DNA of 64,000 bases, taken from contig NZ_CP080095.1 in NCBI RefSeq assembly GCF_019428685.1, forward strand, positions 4,588,001-4,652,000, in the 5' to 3' direction. The notes beneath the pieces are model-generated. The model was not told the origin of the DNA. It made no database searches and worked only from the letters and a program-made list of their open reading frames with translations. Shown one piece after another: positions 1 through 7,487 of this stretch; position 1 is the first letter of the stretch, and the number at the start of each line of letters is the position of its first letter. Made by a program: the position numbers and the translations under genes. Source of the DNA: Paraburkholderia edwinii (GTDB lineage Bacteria; Pseudomonadota; Gammaproteobacteria; Burkholderiales; Burkholderiaceae).

Positions 1-176
1 TTTGACGAAACGTATGCGGCAAGACCCGTCTACGGCGGCACGCCTTAAGAACTTCCTAAGAAGTTCAAATAAGTCTTCGGAGGAAGACCAATATCGCCAA
101 ACTCACAATGCTGCCGCATGCCCGCTTCCGCGACGTTTAGCTTCCGTGCTTTTCCAGATCACGCACTCCTATCCGC
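1..176. other. Upstream non-coding stretch with two small inverted repeats
   Basis: I see no convincing gene here: the open frame that crosses it has no family resemblance and poor codon use. Two adjacent inverted repeats are visible, GAACTT/AAGTTC at 49-66 and GTCTTC/GAAGAC with a GGAG loop at 73-88. They could belong to the tail of a gene to the left of the window. No T-run follows, so they are not called as a terminator. Confidence 0.4.
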
Positions 177-218
177 TTGATCTGCATCAACCCCCCACCC
201 GCCCGATCCTCATACACT
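177..218 (+). promoter_or_regulatory. FNR box with class II promoter for the usp operon
   Basis: TTGAT-CTGC-ATCAA at 177-190 is a perfect FNR/Anr palindrome (TTGAT-N4-ATCAA). A -10-like TACACT lies at 213-218, which puts transcription start near 225. The box centre at 183.5 is then about 41.5 bp upstream, the standard position for class II FNR activation. The first usp gene starts at 271. The FNR protein encoded at 3903-4742 is the obvious candidate regulator. The motif and spacing are seen; activation under low oxygen is inferred. Confidence 0.75.
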
Positions 219-270
219 CAAACAGAGGCTGGCACCCCTACCGCCCGCCGCTCGAAACGGAGCGACTGCG

Positions 271-1113
271 ATGAGCTACAAATCTCTTCTCGTCCATCTC
301 GACAACAGCGAGCACACTCCGCAGCGGCTCGATGCCGCGCTCCATCTCGCGCGACGCTTCCACGCGCATCTGACCGGCCTCTACGCGACGTTCGAACCCG
401 ATTCCCGCGCGTTTTACGTCATGGCCGGCACAGCCAGTTATTACGCGGCCCACCAGAGGCGGCGCGAGCAGCAACTCGGCGCGATCGAGCGGCTGTTTCA
501 CGCCGAAGCATTGCGCGCCAATCTCGATGCACGATTCGTCTGCATAAATGGCCCCGCGAATTCAGGCGTGCCGCCGCACGCGCGTTACGCAGACCTCATC
601 GTCATGGGTCAGACGGATCCGCAGGATCCCGAATCCTTCATCGACGAAAACTTCGTCGAAACCATCGTGATGTCTGCCGGGCGGCCCGTGCTGCTACTCC
701 CGTACGCAAGCGGCGCCTCGCAGAAATTCGGCGAACGCATTCTCGTCGCGTGGGACGGCAGCCGCGAAGCCGCGCGCGCCGCCTACGACGCAGTCCCTTT
801 TCTCTCGCACGCGAAAAAATGCACGGTCGTCACCGTGCGCGGCACCGAAGGCGAGCCGCCCGGCGAACGATTCGCCGGCGCTGACATTGCATTGACGCTC
901 GCGCGCCACGACGCGGCGGTCGACGTGCTCGACGTCGACGCAAGCAAGGACACGCCGATCGGCGACGTGCTGCTGTCGACCGCATACGATCAGGGCTGCG
1001 ACATGATCGTGATGGGCGCATACGGGCACTCACGATGGCGCGAACTTGTCATGGGTGGCGCAACGCGAACCATCCTGCAATCGATGACCATGCCCGTGCT
1101 GATGTCGCGCTAG
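271..1113 (+). CDS. Universal stress protein, tandem UspA domains
   Basis: This 280-residue protein has two UspA domains, about residues 1-145 and 150-280. The second ends with the nucleotide-loop pattern G-A-Y-G-H-S followed by G-G-A-T-R-T-I. Tandem Usp proteins of this size are cytosolic stress or dormancy proteins, and some bind ATP; no enzymatic reaction is assigned. It is the first of three usp genes on the same strand (28 bp to the next), behind an FNR box, so low-oxygen induction is likely. It resembles the third usp gene of the group (both start MSYK-LLVH-D), which points to local duplication. Confidence 0.9.
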   Translation: MSYKSLLVHLDNSEHTPQRLDAALHLARRFHAHLTGLYATFEPDSRAFYVMAGTASYYAAHQRRREQQLGAIERLFHAEALRANLDARFVCINGPANSGVPPHARYADLIVMGQTDPQDPESFIDENFVETIVMSAGRPVLLLPYASGASQKFGERILVAWDGSREAARAAYDAVPFLSHAKKCTVVTVRGTEGEPPGERFAGADIALTLARHDAAVDVLDVDASKDTPIGDVLLSTAYDQGCDMIVMGAYGHSRWRELVMGGATRTILQSMTMPVLMSR

Positions 1114-1140
1114 ACGCCGTCCTTCCAGGGAGCCACACTC

Positions 1141-1650
1141 ATGTACAAAAGCATCCTCGTCGCACTCGACGGCAGCGACACCTCGCATCAGGTACTCGAA
1201 GCCGCGCTGCGTCTCGCGCGCGAAAATCACGCGTTGCTGCATCCGGTCTACGTCGTCGATATGCCCACCATCGCGTTCGGCACGCCCGGCTTCAATCCCG
1301 TGCCGATACGCGAGGCGATGCGCACCGAAGGCGAACTCGTGATCGCCGACGCGCGCGACCGCATGGCGAAACTGCGCATCAACGGCAGTCCGCGCGTCGT
1401 CGACACCAGTTCGCTCAGCGAAGACATCGCGCAGCGTCTCCAGTTATCGGCGATCGCATGCGATGCCGATCTCATCGTAATGGGAACGCATGGCCGGCGC
1501 GGCTTCCGGCGGTTCGTGCTCGGCAGCGTCGCGGAACGTGTCGTACGTGGCGCGCCGTGCGCGGTGCTGCTGATTCCATCAAGCGCGCAGCAGCCCGCCG
1601 CCGACCAGACCGCGGCCGCATCACACTCCGCGCAAAAGGAGCTCCCATGA
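1141..1650 (+). CDS. Universal stress protein, single UspA domain
   Basis: This 169-residue protein has one UspA domain. It starts MYKSILVALDGS and has the complete ATP-binding signature G-x2-G-x9-G-S near residues 119-133 (GTHGRRGFRRFVLGS), followed by hydrophobic strand CAVLLI. The last roughly 20 residues are an Ala/Gln-rich tail. Its TGA stop overlaps the ATG of the next gene (ATGA at 1647-1650), so the two are translationally coupled. It belongs to the same FNR-box operon. Unlike its tandem-domain neighbours it keeps the canonical nucleotide loop and is the most likely ATP binder of the three. Confidence 0.9.
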   Translation: MYKSILVALDGSDTSHQVLEAALRLARENHALLHPVYVVDMPTIAFGTPGFNPVPIREAMRTEGELVIADARDRMAKLRINGSPRVVDTSSLSEDIAQRLQLSAIACDADLIVMGTHGRRGFRRFVLGSVAERVVRGAPCAVLLIPSSAQQPAADQTAAASHSAQKELP

Positions 1651-2492
1651 GCTACAAGACCTTGCTGGTCCATATCGACGACAGCCGTCACAGCGCAGTA
1701 CGGGTTGCCGTGGCGCTCGATCTCGCGCAGCGCTTCGACGCGCATCTGATCGGCCTTTACATCGTCAGTCAGGACCTGTTCCAGCCGCTCTTCAAACTCG
1801 ACGACAGCCTGAATCTGTCCGCGCTCGAACGGCAGCACGTGGAACGCCAATCCAGCGCGCAAGCCGCCTTTCTCGACGCCGCGCAGCGTGCCGCCCGCAA
1901 CGTCGAATGGCGCGCGCCGCCGGGTCCCGCCATCGAAACGGCGACGCTGCACGCGCGGCATGCGGACCTGCTGATCCTTGGCCAGCGCGATCCGGAAGAC
2001 CCGGCGTCCTATGTCGCGCGACACTTTATCGAAGACCTGATGATGGAAAGCGGACGCCCCGCGCTCGTGCTGCCGTATGCGGGCAAGGTCACGGCGACGG
2101 TCGGCGACAACGTCGTGATCGCGTGGGACGGCAGCCGTGAAGCGGCGCGCGCGCTGTCCGATTCGCTCCCGCTGATCAAACGCGCGCGTTTCGTGACGAT
2201 CGCGTCGGTCGGACCGCACGGAAACGACAACGCACCGCGCGAGGAACCACCCGCCGCCATCGACGTCTCCGCCTTCCTCGAACGCCACGGCATCCGCGCC
2301 TCGTTCTCGTCGACGCCGCCGGTCGCCGGCGTCAGCACCGGCGCGACGCTGCTGAACCGCATCGCCGACCTGCACGCGGACCTGCTCGTGATGGGCGCAT
2401 TCGGTCATCCGCGCGCGCAGGAGCGCGTGCTCGGCGGCGTGACGCGCACGATGCTCGAATCGATGACCGTGCCGGTGCTGATGTCGCATTGA
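1647..2492 (+). CDS. Universal stress protein, tandem UspA domains
   Basis: This 281-residue protein has two UspA domains and is a paralogue of the first gene in the cluster. I place the start at ATG 1647 inside the stop of the preceding gene, with AAAGGAG seven bases upstream; longer frames reaching back into usp2 are out of register with it and are rejected. The C-terminal loop reads G-A-F-G-H-P and then G-G-V-T-R-T-M. It is the last gene of the usp operon; about 225 bp of non-coding DNA separates it from the response regulator. Confidence 0.9.
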   Translation: MSYKTLLVHIDDSRHSAVRVAVALDLAQRFDAHLIGLYIVSQDLFQPLFKLDDSLNLSALERQHVERQSSAQAAFLDAAQRAARNVEWRAPPGPAIETATLHARHADLLILGQRDPEDPASYVARHFIEDLMMESGRPALVLPYAGKVTATVGDNVVIAWDGSREAARALSDSLPLIKRARFVTIASVGPHGNDNAPREEPPAAIDVSAFLERHGIRASFSSTPPVAGVSTGATLLNRIADLHADLLVMGAFGHPRAQERVLGGVTRTMLESMTVPVLMSH

Positions 2493-2717
2493 AGTCGAAC
2501 CACTGAGGCCGAACGATCGAATAACGGCGCACCGTGCGCACTTTGCGAAAACCGCGAAGCGCGTATGCGCCGTCGCGATCCACCGCGCCGCTCCCGCGCG
2601 GTACCCCGCAGTAGCCCGCAATACCCGATTTCCGCTCCCTATTCCTGATCGCACGCACATCCGACCGCAGAGCGGTTAACATCAATGCTGCCCCGTGCAA
2701 CAGGAAAATAGCCTCTC

Positions 2718-3365
2718 ATGATCCGGGTATTGATCGCCGACGACCACGCAGTGGTGCGCGACGGCCTGCGCCATATCCTGCAGGGCGCGGCCGGCTTCGA
2801 CGTAGCCGGCGAGGCCTGCGACGCCGCCACGACCGTCGCGCTGACGCGCTCGACGCCCGCCCAGGTGCTCGTGCTCGATCTCTCGATGCCAGGCCGCAAC
2901 GGCATCGAACTGATCCGACAAATCAAGGACGAAAAGCCCGAACTGCGCGTGCTGGTGCTGACCATGCACGCCGAACAGCAATACGCGGTGCGCGCGTTCA
3001 AAGCAGGCGCGTCCGGCTATCTGACGAAAGAAAGCGCGAGCGCCGAACTGGTCGGCGCGGTCACGAAAATCGCCGCGGGCGGCGTCTATGTGAGTCTCGC
3101 GATGGCCGAGCGCTTTGCGCAGAGCCTGAACGAACCCACCGATGCGCTGCCGCACCAGCGGCTCTCCGACCGCGAATTCGATGTGTTTCGCCGCATCGCG
3201 GCCGGCCAGACGATCACCGAAATCGCGCAGGAACTGTGCGTCAGTTCCAAAACCGTCAGCACATACAAAACGCGCATCCTCGAAAAAATGCAGATGCCGC
3301 ACGAAGCGGCCCTGGTGCGCTATGCGATGCGGCATCAACTGTTCGACGATCTCGACGAGGTCTAA
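2718..3365 (+). CDS. NarL/FixJ-family response regulator
   Basis: This 215-residue protein has a receiver domain (residues 1-120) with acidic pocket D8/D9, phosphoacceptor D54 in LVLDLSMPG, and the conserved Lys in YLTKE. A LuxR-type helix-turn-helix follows at about 148-195 (LSDREFDVFRRIAAGQTITEIA). It acts as a DNA-binding regulator. The soluble PAS histidine kinase at 6159-7289 is of the HisKA_3 type that pairs with NarL-type regulators, and no other kinase is in the window, so they probably form a two-component pair. A GacA-like inverted repeat downstream (3385-3402) is a plausible target. Confidence 0.9.
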   Translation: MIRVLIADDHAVVRDGLRHILQGAAGFDVAGEACDAATTVALTRSTPAQVLVLDLSMPGRNGIELIRQIKDEKPELRVLVLTMHAEQQYAVRAFKAGASGYLTKESASAELVGAVTKIAAGGVYVSLAMAERFAQSLNEPTDALPHQRLSDREFDVFRRIAAGQTITEIAQELCVSSKTVSTYKTRILEKMQMPHEAALVRYAMRHQLFDDLDEV

Positions 3366-3384
3366 GCCGAACACGGCACAAAGT

Positions 3385-3448
3385 TGTAGGAATTGCCCTA
3401 CACACATTCCCCACGCCCTACACGAACTCCAACCATCGCCGATTTAAT
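3385..3448 (+). promoter_or_regulatory. NarL/GacA-type inverted repeat and promoter before the receiver gene
   Basis: TGTAGG-N6-CCTACA at 3385-3402 has the same 6-6-6 geometry as the GacA box (TGTAAG-N6-CTTACA). A second CCTACA half-site lies at 3417-3422. A -10-like TTTAAT at 3443-3448 would start transcription near 3455, which places the palindrome around -61 and the extra half-site over -35. The response regulator encoded just upstream is the natural candidate to bind it. The motif is seen; its binding partner is inferred. Confidence 0.5.
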
Positions 3449-3478
3449 TTTGAGATAACGGCGTCGATACTGGCCGTC

Positions 3479-3892
3479 ATGGATACCGGTCAGCCGCTCA
3501 ACGCTCTGCGCGTCTTTCTCGTCGAAGATGCCGCGTCGGTGCGCCGCAAGATCGCGCTCCTGCTCGGCGCAATCGCGGACGTGCTGGTCGTCGGTGAAGC
3601 GGAAGACGGCGAAACGGCGCTGGCGGCGATTCGCCAACACAGCGCTGATGTCGCCGTCATCGATCTGCGCCTGGCCGCCGGCAGCGGCATCGATCTGATC
3701 GCCACGCTCACGCAGACGATGCCGCGCGTCATCACGATCGCGCTGACCAACCATTCCGGACCCGCTTTCCGCGCGGCATGCAAGACGGCCGGCGCGCATT
3801 ACTTCTTCGACAAGACCGCCGAGTTCGACGCCGCCTGCCGCACGATCGAAGCCCTCGCATCGACGCGTTCGACGCGCGTCGCCGACCGATAA
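3479..3892 (+). CDS. Single-domain response-regulator receiver protein
   Basis: This 137-residue protein is a CheY-like receiver with no output domain. The acidic pair is E16/D17, the phosphoacceptor is D62 in VIDLRLA, and K112 lies in FFDKTAEF. I chose ATG 3479 because the longer in-frame extension runs through the promoter-like region and has no domain. It may act as a phosphate sink or a protein-interaction switch in the same signalling path as the kinase at 6159-7289. The AAGGAG ribosome site of the next gene overlaps its stop, so it is cotranscribed with the FNR gene. Confidence 0.85.
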   Translation: MDTGQPLNALRVFLVEDAASVRRKIALLLGAIADVLVVGEAEDGETALAAIRQHSADVAVIDLRLAAGSGIDLIATLTQTMPRVITIALTNHSGPAFRAACKTAGAHYFFDKTAEFDAACRTIEALASTRSTRVADR

Positions 3893-3902
3893 GGAGCCGC
3901 GC

Positions 3903-4742
3903 ATGTCACCCGAAACCGTTCAGGGCGCCGCGTCGCCCGTGTTACGCGCCGCGGCCGCAGCCACTGCAGCCGCGCCGAAAGCGGTGCACGTCATTCATGT
4001 GAAACCTGCTCAGGAACGTCCTCCGGAACGTCCTCAGGAACGCGCTCAAAAGCGCCCCGCCATTGCCCGCTGCTCGGGCTGCTCGATGCGCGGCGTCTGC
4101 ATGCCGGCCGATCTGACCGCGTCCCAGCTCGCGCAGCTCGATTCGATCATCTGCGCGACGCGGCCCGTGCAGCGCGGCGATGCACTGTATCGCACGAACG
4201 ACGAATTCGAGAGCATCTACGCCGTGCGCCTCGGCTCGTTCAAAACGGTGGTGATGCATCGCGACGGCCGCGAACAGGTCACCGGATTTCAGATTGCCGG
4301 CGAAGCGCTGGGCCTCGACGGCATCTGCACGGACCGCCACAACGGCGACGCGATCGCGCTCGAGGACAGCGTGGTCTGCGTGATTCCGTTTGCGCAGCTC
4401 GAGGCCGTGTGCCGCGAAATCCGGTCGATGCAACACCACGTGCATCAGATCATGAGCGGCGAGATCGTGCGCGAATCGTCGCTGATGCTGCTGCTCGGCA
4501 CGATGACCGCCGAACAGCGTGTCGCCGCGTTTCTGCTCAATCTGTCGAAGCGCTTCAAGGCGCTCGGCTACTCGGCGGCGGAGTTCAATTTGCGTATGAC
4601 GCGCGAGGAAATCGGCTGCTATCTCGGCATGAAACTCGAAACGGTGAGCCGCATGTTCTCGCGGTTCCAGCGCGAACGGCTCATCGATACGCGCGGCAAG
4701 CAGATTCGCATCGTCGATCCGGAACGGCTCGCGAAAGTCTGA
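3903..4742 (+). CDS. fnr: FNR/Anr-type oxygen-responsive transcription regulator
   Basis: This 279-residue CRP/FNR-family protein carries the four cysteines that ligate the oxygen-labile [4Fe-4S] cluster in FNR: C57-x2-C60-x5-C66 and C159 (in SVVCVIPF). The C-terminal helix-turn-helix has the recognition pattern E-x2-S-R (ETVSR), which reads TTGAT half-sites; two such boxes lie in this cluster. The first 50 residues are an unusual Ala/Pro/Arg-rich leader with the repeated motif RP(P/Q)ER. ATG 3903 follows AAGGAG by six bases. It probably activates the usp and CBS operons when oxygen falls. Confidence 0.88.
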   Translation: MSPETVQGAASPVLRAAAAATAAAPKAVHVIHVKPAQERPPERPQERAQKRPAIARCSGCSMRGVCMPADLTASQLAQLDSIICATRPVQRGDALYRTNDEFESIYAVRLGSFKTVVMHRDGREQVTGFQIAGEALGLDGICTDRHNGDAIALEDSVVCVIPFAQLEAVCREIRSMQHHVHQIMSGEIVRESSLMLLLGTMTAEQRVAAFLLNLSKRFKALGYSAAEFNLRMTREEIGCYLGMKLETVSRMFSRFQRERLIDTRGKQIRIVDPERLAKV

Positions 4743-4799
4743 TGTCCGGCTGGCGTCGACGTCAGCATCTGCGGCAGAGCTCAGCACCCGTCGCCGAAG

Positions 4800-5117
4800 T
4801 CACCGCCGCGCGCACGCGGCAATCGTCCGCAACTCGCACTCGGCCACATCGAAGGCGCGCCGTACCGCCTCCTGCACATTCGCGTGCGAACAGCGCGCCA
4901 CGGGCCGGTACCGGTCGGCGCGCGACAGCAGCAGCAAGTCGAGACGCGCGTCGTACATCGTCTGCGGACCCATCATGCCCATCGCTTCGATCGCAAGGCG
5001 AACCGCCGACAGAATCGCGCTGTAGCGTTCGAGCCGCACGAGCTGCGCGCCCGCCTCGCCTTCGAGCGTACGCGAGCCGGCAAAGCCGAGGTAGACGATT
5101 TGCATGCCGACGCCCAT
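4800..5117 (-). CDS. Small conserved-looking protein of unknown function
   Basis: This protein of about 105 residues is convergent with fnr and sits directly behind the CBS-BON gene on the same strand, nine bases from its stop, so the two are likely cotranscribed from the FNR-box promoter at 5979-5992. I choose ATG 5117, preceded by AGAGG; ATG 5105 is an alternative. The sequence is mainly helical (ERYSAILSAVRLAIEAMG, NVQEAVRRAFDVAECELR) with a short strand-like start (MQIVYLGFAGSR). I do not recognise a family. Confidence 0.6.
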   Translation of the reverse strand: MGVGMQIVYLGFAGSRTLEGEAGAQLVRLERYSAILSAVRLAIEAMGMMGPQTMYDARLDLLLLSRADRYRPVARCSHANVQEAVRRAFDVAECELRTIAACARR

Positions 5118-5125
5118 ACGCACCT

Positions 5126-5818
5126 CTACAACGCCGGAATGATGACCGGAAAGGCCAGATGGCTCTCGACGTCCCTGACCCCCGGCACGGCTTCGACCGC
5201 GATGCAGATCGCCCGTCCCTCCTGCTCCGATTCGATCACGCCCCACAGATGCACGACGCCATCCTTCACGAACACGCTACCCTTCGGCAACGCCCAGCGA
5301 TAACCGGCGAGCGCGTCGACGACCGCATCGCGCAGCGCCGCGTCGTCATAAGCGCCGACGTCCGCCTCGGCCTGCGTGAATGTCGCGAGCGCGCGAATCA
5401 GGTTCGAGCGGCTCACGATGCCGACCAGCCTGCCGTCCTGCAGCACCGGCACGCGCTTGATCCGGTGCCGCTCGAGGGTGTCCGCGATGTCCCTGAGCGT
5501 CGTGCTTTCGTCGATCGTGATCACGTTTTCGCTCATCACGTCGCGCACCTTGTGCCCATGCTCTTTTACATAGCGTGCGGCCAGTTCGCGTGTGCCGGCC
5601 ATAAAATCGAGCCACCACGAGCGTCGCAGCGCATCCGTGCCGGTTTCGACGCGATGCAGCAGATCGCCCTCGCTGATAATGCCGACGATATTGCCGGCCG
5701 CGTCGATCACCGGCATGCCGCTGATGCGGTGATCCGCGAGCAGTCTCGCCGCTTCGTGAATCGCGGTGTCGGGCGTGGTGGTCACGACGGGCGTCGTCAT
5801 GATGTCGAGTGCGCGCAT
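5126..5818 (-). CDS. CBS-pair protein with C-terminal BON domain
   Basis: This 230-residue protein has two CBS motifs (about residues 7-60 and 92-145) and a BON domain (about 155-225, ending in V-x-D-V-E-S-H-L). CBS pairs usually bind adenine nucleotides and sense energy charge; BON domains are associated with membrane or ligand contacts. There is no signal peptide, so it is cytosolic. The start at 5818 gives MRALDIMTTPV, the usual opening of this family. An FNR box at 5979-5992 sits at -41.5 from a plausible start site, so it is probably induced at low oxygen with the usp genes. Confidence 0.88.
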   Translation of the reverse strand: MRALDIMTTPVVTTTPDTAIHEAARLLADHRISGMPVIDAAGNIVGIISEGDLLHRVETGTDALRRSWWLDFMAGTRELAARYVKEHGHKVRDVMSENVITIDESTTLRDIADTLERHRIKRVPVLQDGRLVGIVSRSNLIRALATFTQAEADVGAYDDAALRDAVVDALAGYRWALPKGSVFVKDGVVHLWGVIESEQEGRAICIAVEAVPGVRDVESHLAFPVIIPAL

Positions 5819-5948
5819 GGCGGTTTCTCCGTTTGATCGCCACAGGCCCTCATGGGTCGCACCTGTAGCGCGGGTCGGGCGGTCGCACCGGCGCATCGCG
5901 CGCCGCGTGCCGAGGCATTCGGTGGTGCTCGTGCTGCGAGCCTTGTCT

Positions 5949-5992
5949 TTTATCTTCCGCTCTTGCGCAGGCAGCAGCTTGATATGGGTCAA
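5949..5992 (-). promoter_or_regulatory. FNR box and promoter of the CBS-BON operon
   Basis: TTGAT-ATGG-GTCAA at 5979-5992 matches the FNR box at nine of ten positions. On the minus strand GATAAA (5954-5949) serves as a -10 element and gives a start near 5943, about 42 bp from the box centre at 5985.5, again the class II spacing. The same box could also influence the divergent kinase gene. The motif is seen; regulation is inferred. Confidence 0.6.
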
Positions 5993-6158
5993 CCGGTGGC
6001 ACCGTCGCCCACCGCATTCGCGGGCACTGCGATCGAATGCCGCAGCGCGCGCCGTATCGAGTCGCATAATACGAATGTCTGATCGGCGACCGGACGCGAA
6101 CCGGTCGCCGCATGCATCACGAACCCCGTTGCGGACCCACTCGCGGAGGACCCAGCCG

Positions 6159-7289
6159 ATGGCTTCATCGAACGAGCGCATGCCCGGCGCACAATCGCCG
6201 CCGTCGCCCGAAATCGCCATCGAAGACCGGCATCGCCTGCTGATCGATGCGGTCCGCGATTACGCGATCTTCATGCTGGACCCGAGCGGCCGCATCACGA
6301 GCTGGAATCCGGGCGCGCAGCGCATCAAAGGCTATACCCCCGACGAAATCATCGGACGGCATTTCTCGACGTTCTACACGCCCGACGACATCGCCGCGAA
6401 CAAGCCGGCGCGCGAACTCGAACTGGCGAGCACCGCGGGGCGCGTCGAAGACGAAGGGTGGCGCGTGCGCCGCGACGGATCGCGCTTCTGGGCCAATGTC
6501 GTGATTTCCGCGGTGCGCGACGAATCGGGCACACTGCTCGGCTTCGCGAAAGTGACGCGCGACATGACCGAACGCACGCGGCTCGCGGCGCTCGAACGCG
6601 CCAGCGAAGTGTCGACGCAAATGCAGGTGGCGCGCGAAAACGAGCAGAAGCGTATCGCCCGCGAATTGCACGACGACCTCGGGCAGCAGCTGACCGCACT
6701 GAAAATGAGCGTCGCGCTACTCGAGGGCCGGCTCAGATCGCACGACGCGCCGGCCGCGCGTATCGAAGAAACGCATGAATTGAAGGCGCAAATCGATGCA
6801 ATGGCCGCGTCGCTACGGCGTATTGCCTCCGATCTTCGTCCGCCGATGCTCGACGATCTCGGGCTGTCCGCTGCGCTTGAATGGCTCGCGGAAGACTTCA
6901 CACGACGCTACGGCGTTCATGCGACCGCGCAGGTCACGCCGAACGCCGACGACATCAACGAATTCGCGGCCACGACGATCTTCCGCATCGTTCAGGAAGC
7001 GCTCACGAATGTCGCGCGGCATGCTCAGGCGCGCAACGTGTCAATCGATGTGACGCGCACTGAAGGCGGTTGCACGGTCAGCATCGTCGACGACGGCATC
7101 GGCGTGCCGGCCGACGCCGTGCCGAAGCCGCGATCGTTCGGCTTGCTTGGCATGCGTGAACGCGTGCGGCAACTCGAAGGCAGCATCGCGTTCCAGAGTA
7201 CGCACGGTGCGGGCTTCCGGATTGCCATCGTCTTCCCCGAGCGCTCGTTGACGCGTGGGCCGGACGAATCGCCCGCCTCTTCCGGCTGA
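6159..7289 (+). CDS. Soluble PAS-domain sensor histidine kinase (NarL-partner type)
   Basis: This 376-residue protein has no membrane segment. A PAS domain (about residues 25-140) ends in FAKVTRDMTER, followed by a short coiled coil, a HisKA_3 phosphotransfer box with H171 (IARELHDDLGQQLTALK), then a HATPase domain with N-box (FRIVQEALTNVARHA), G1 box DDGIGVP and GLLGMRERV. ATG 6159 follows GCGGAGGA. This architecture pairs with NarL/FixJ regulators, so the regulator at 2718-3365 is the likely partner. What the PAS domain senses is not visible; I see no heme-binding signature I would trust. Confidence 0.88.
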   Translation: MASSNERMPGAQSPPSPEIAIEDRHRLLIDAVRDYAIFMLDPSGRITSWNPGAQRIKGYTPDEIIGRHFSTFYTPDDIAANKPARELELASTAGRVEDEGWRVRRDGSRFWANVVISAVRDESGTLLGFAKVTRDMTERTRLAALERASEVSTQMQVARENEQKRIARELHDDLGQQLTALKMSVALLEGRLRSHDAPAARIEETHELKAQIDAMAASLRRIASDLRPPMLDDLGLSAALEWLAEDFTRRYGVHATAQVTPNADDINEFAATTIFRIVQEALTNVARHAQARNVSIDVTRTEGGCTVSIVDDGIGVPADAVPKPRSFGLLGMRERVRQLEGSIAFQSTHGAGFRIAIVFPERSLTRGPDESPASSG

Positions 7290-7487
7290 CGACACCGGCA
7301 ACACGCGCGCCGCACTGCGCGCTGCTTCTTCTACCTCGTCATTGTCGCCGCACGGGCGACGAAGCGTCTCCAACGGACGCGTTTATCCCGCGCCTCCTCG
7401 TGCGGATACTGCTGGTACGCGCAACGTGCCGGCCGACGGCTGCTGTGCGTTCCGACACACACGCTTATTGCCGCAAGCCGACTCATC

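Noticed and set aside
1248..2660. A 470-residue minus-strand frame opposite the universal stress genes
   Set aside because: The plus strand encodes coherent UspA domains; the antisense product is low-complexity and has no family pattern.
3942..4787. Minus-strand frame opposite fnr
   Set aside because: fnr has complete cysteine and HTH motifs on the plus strand; the antisense frame has none.
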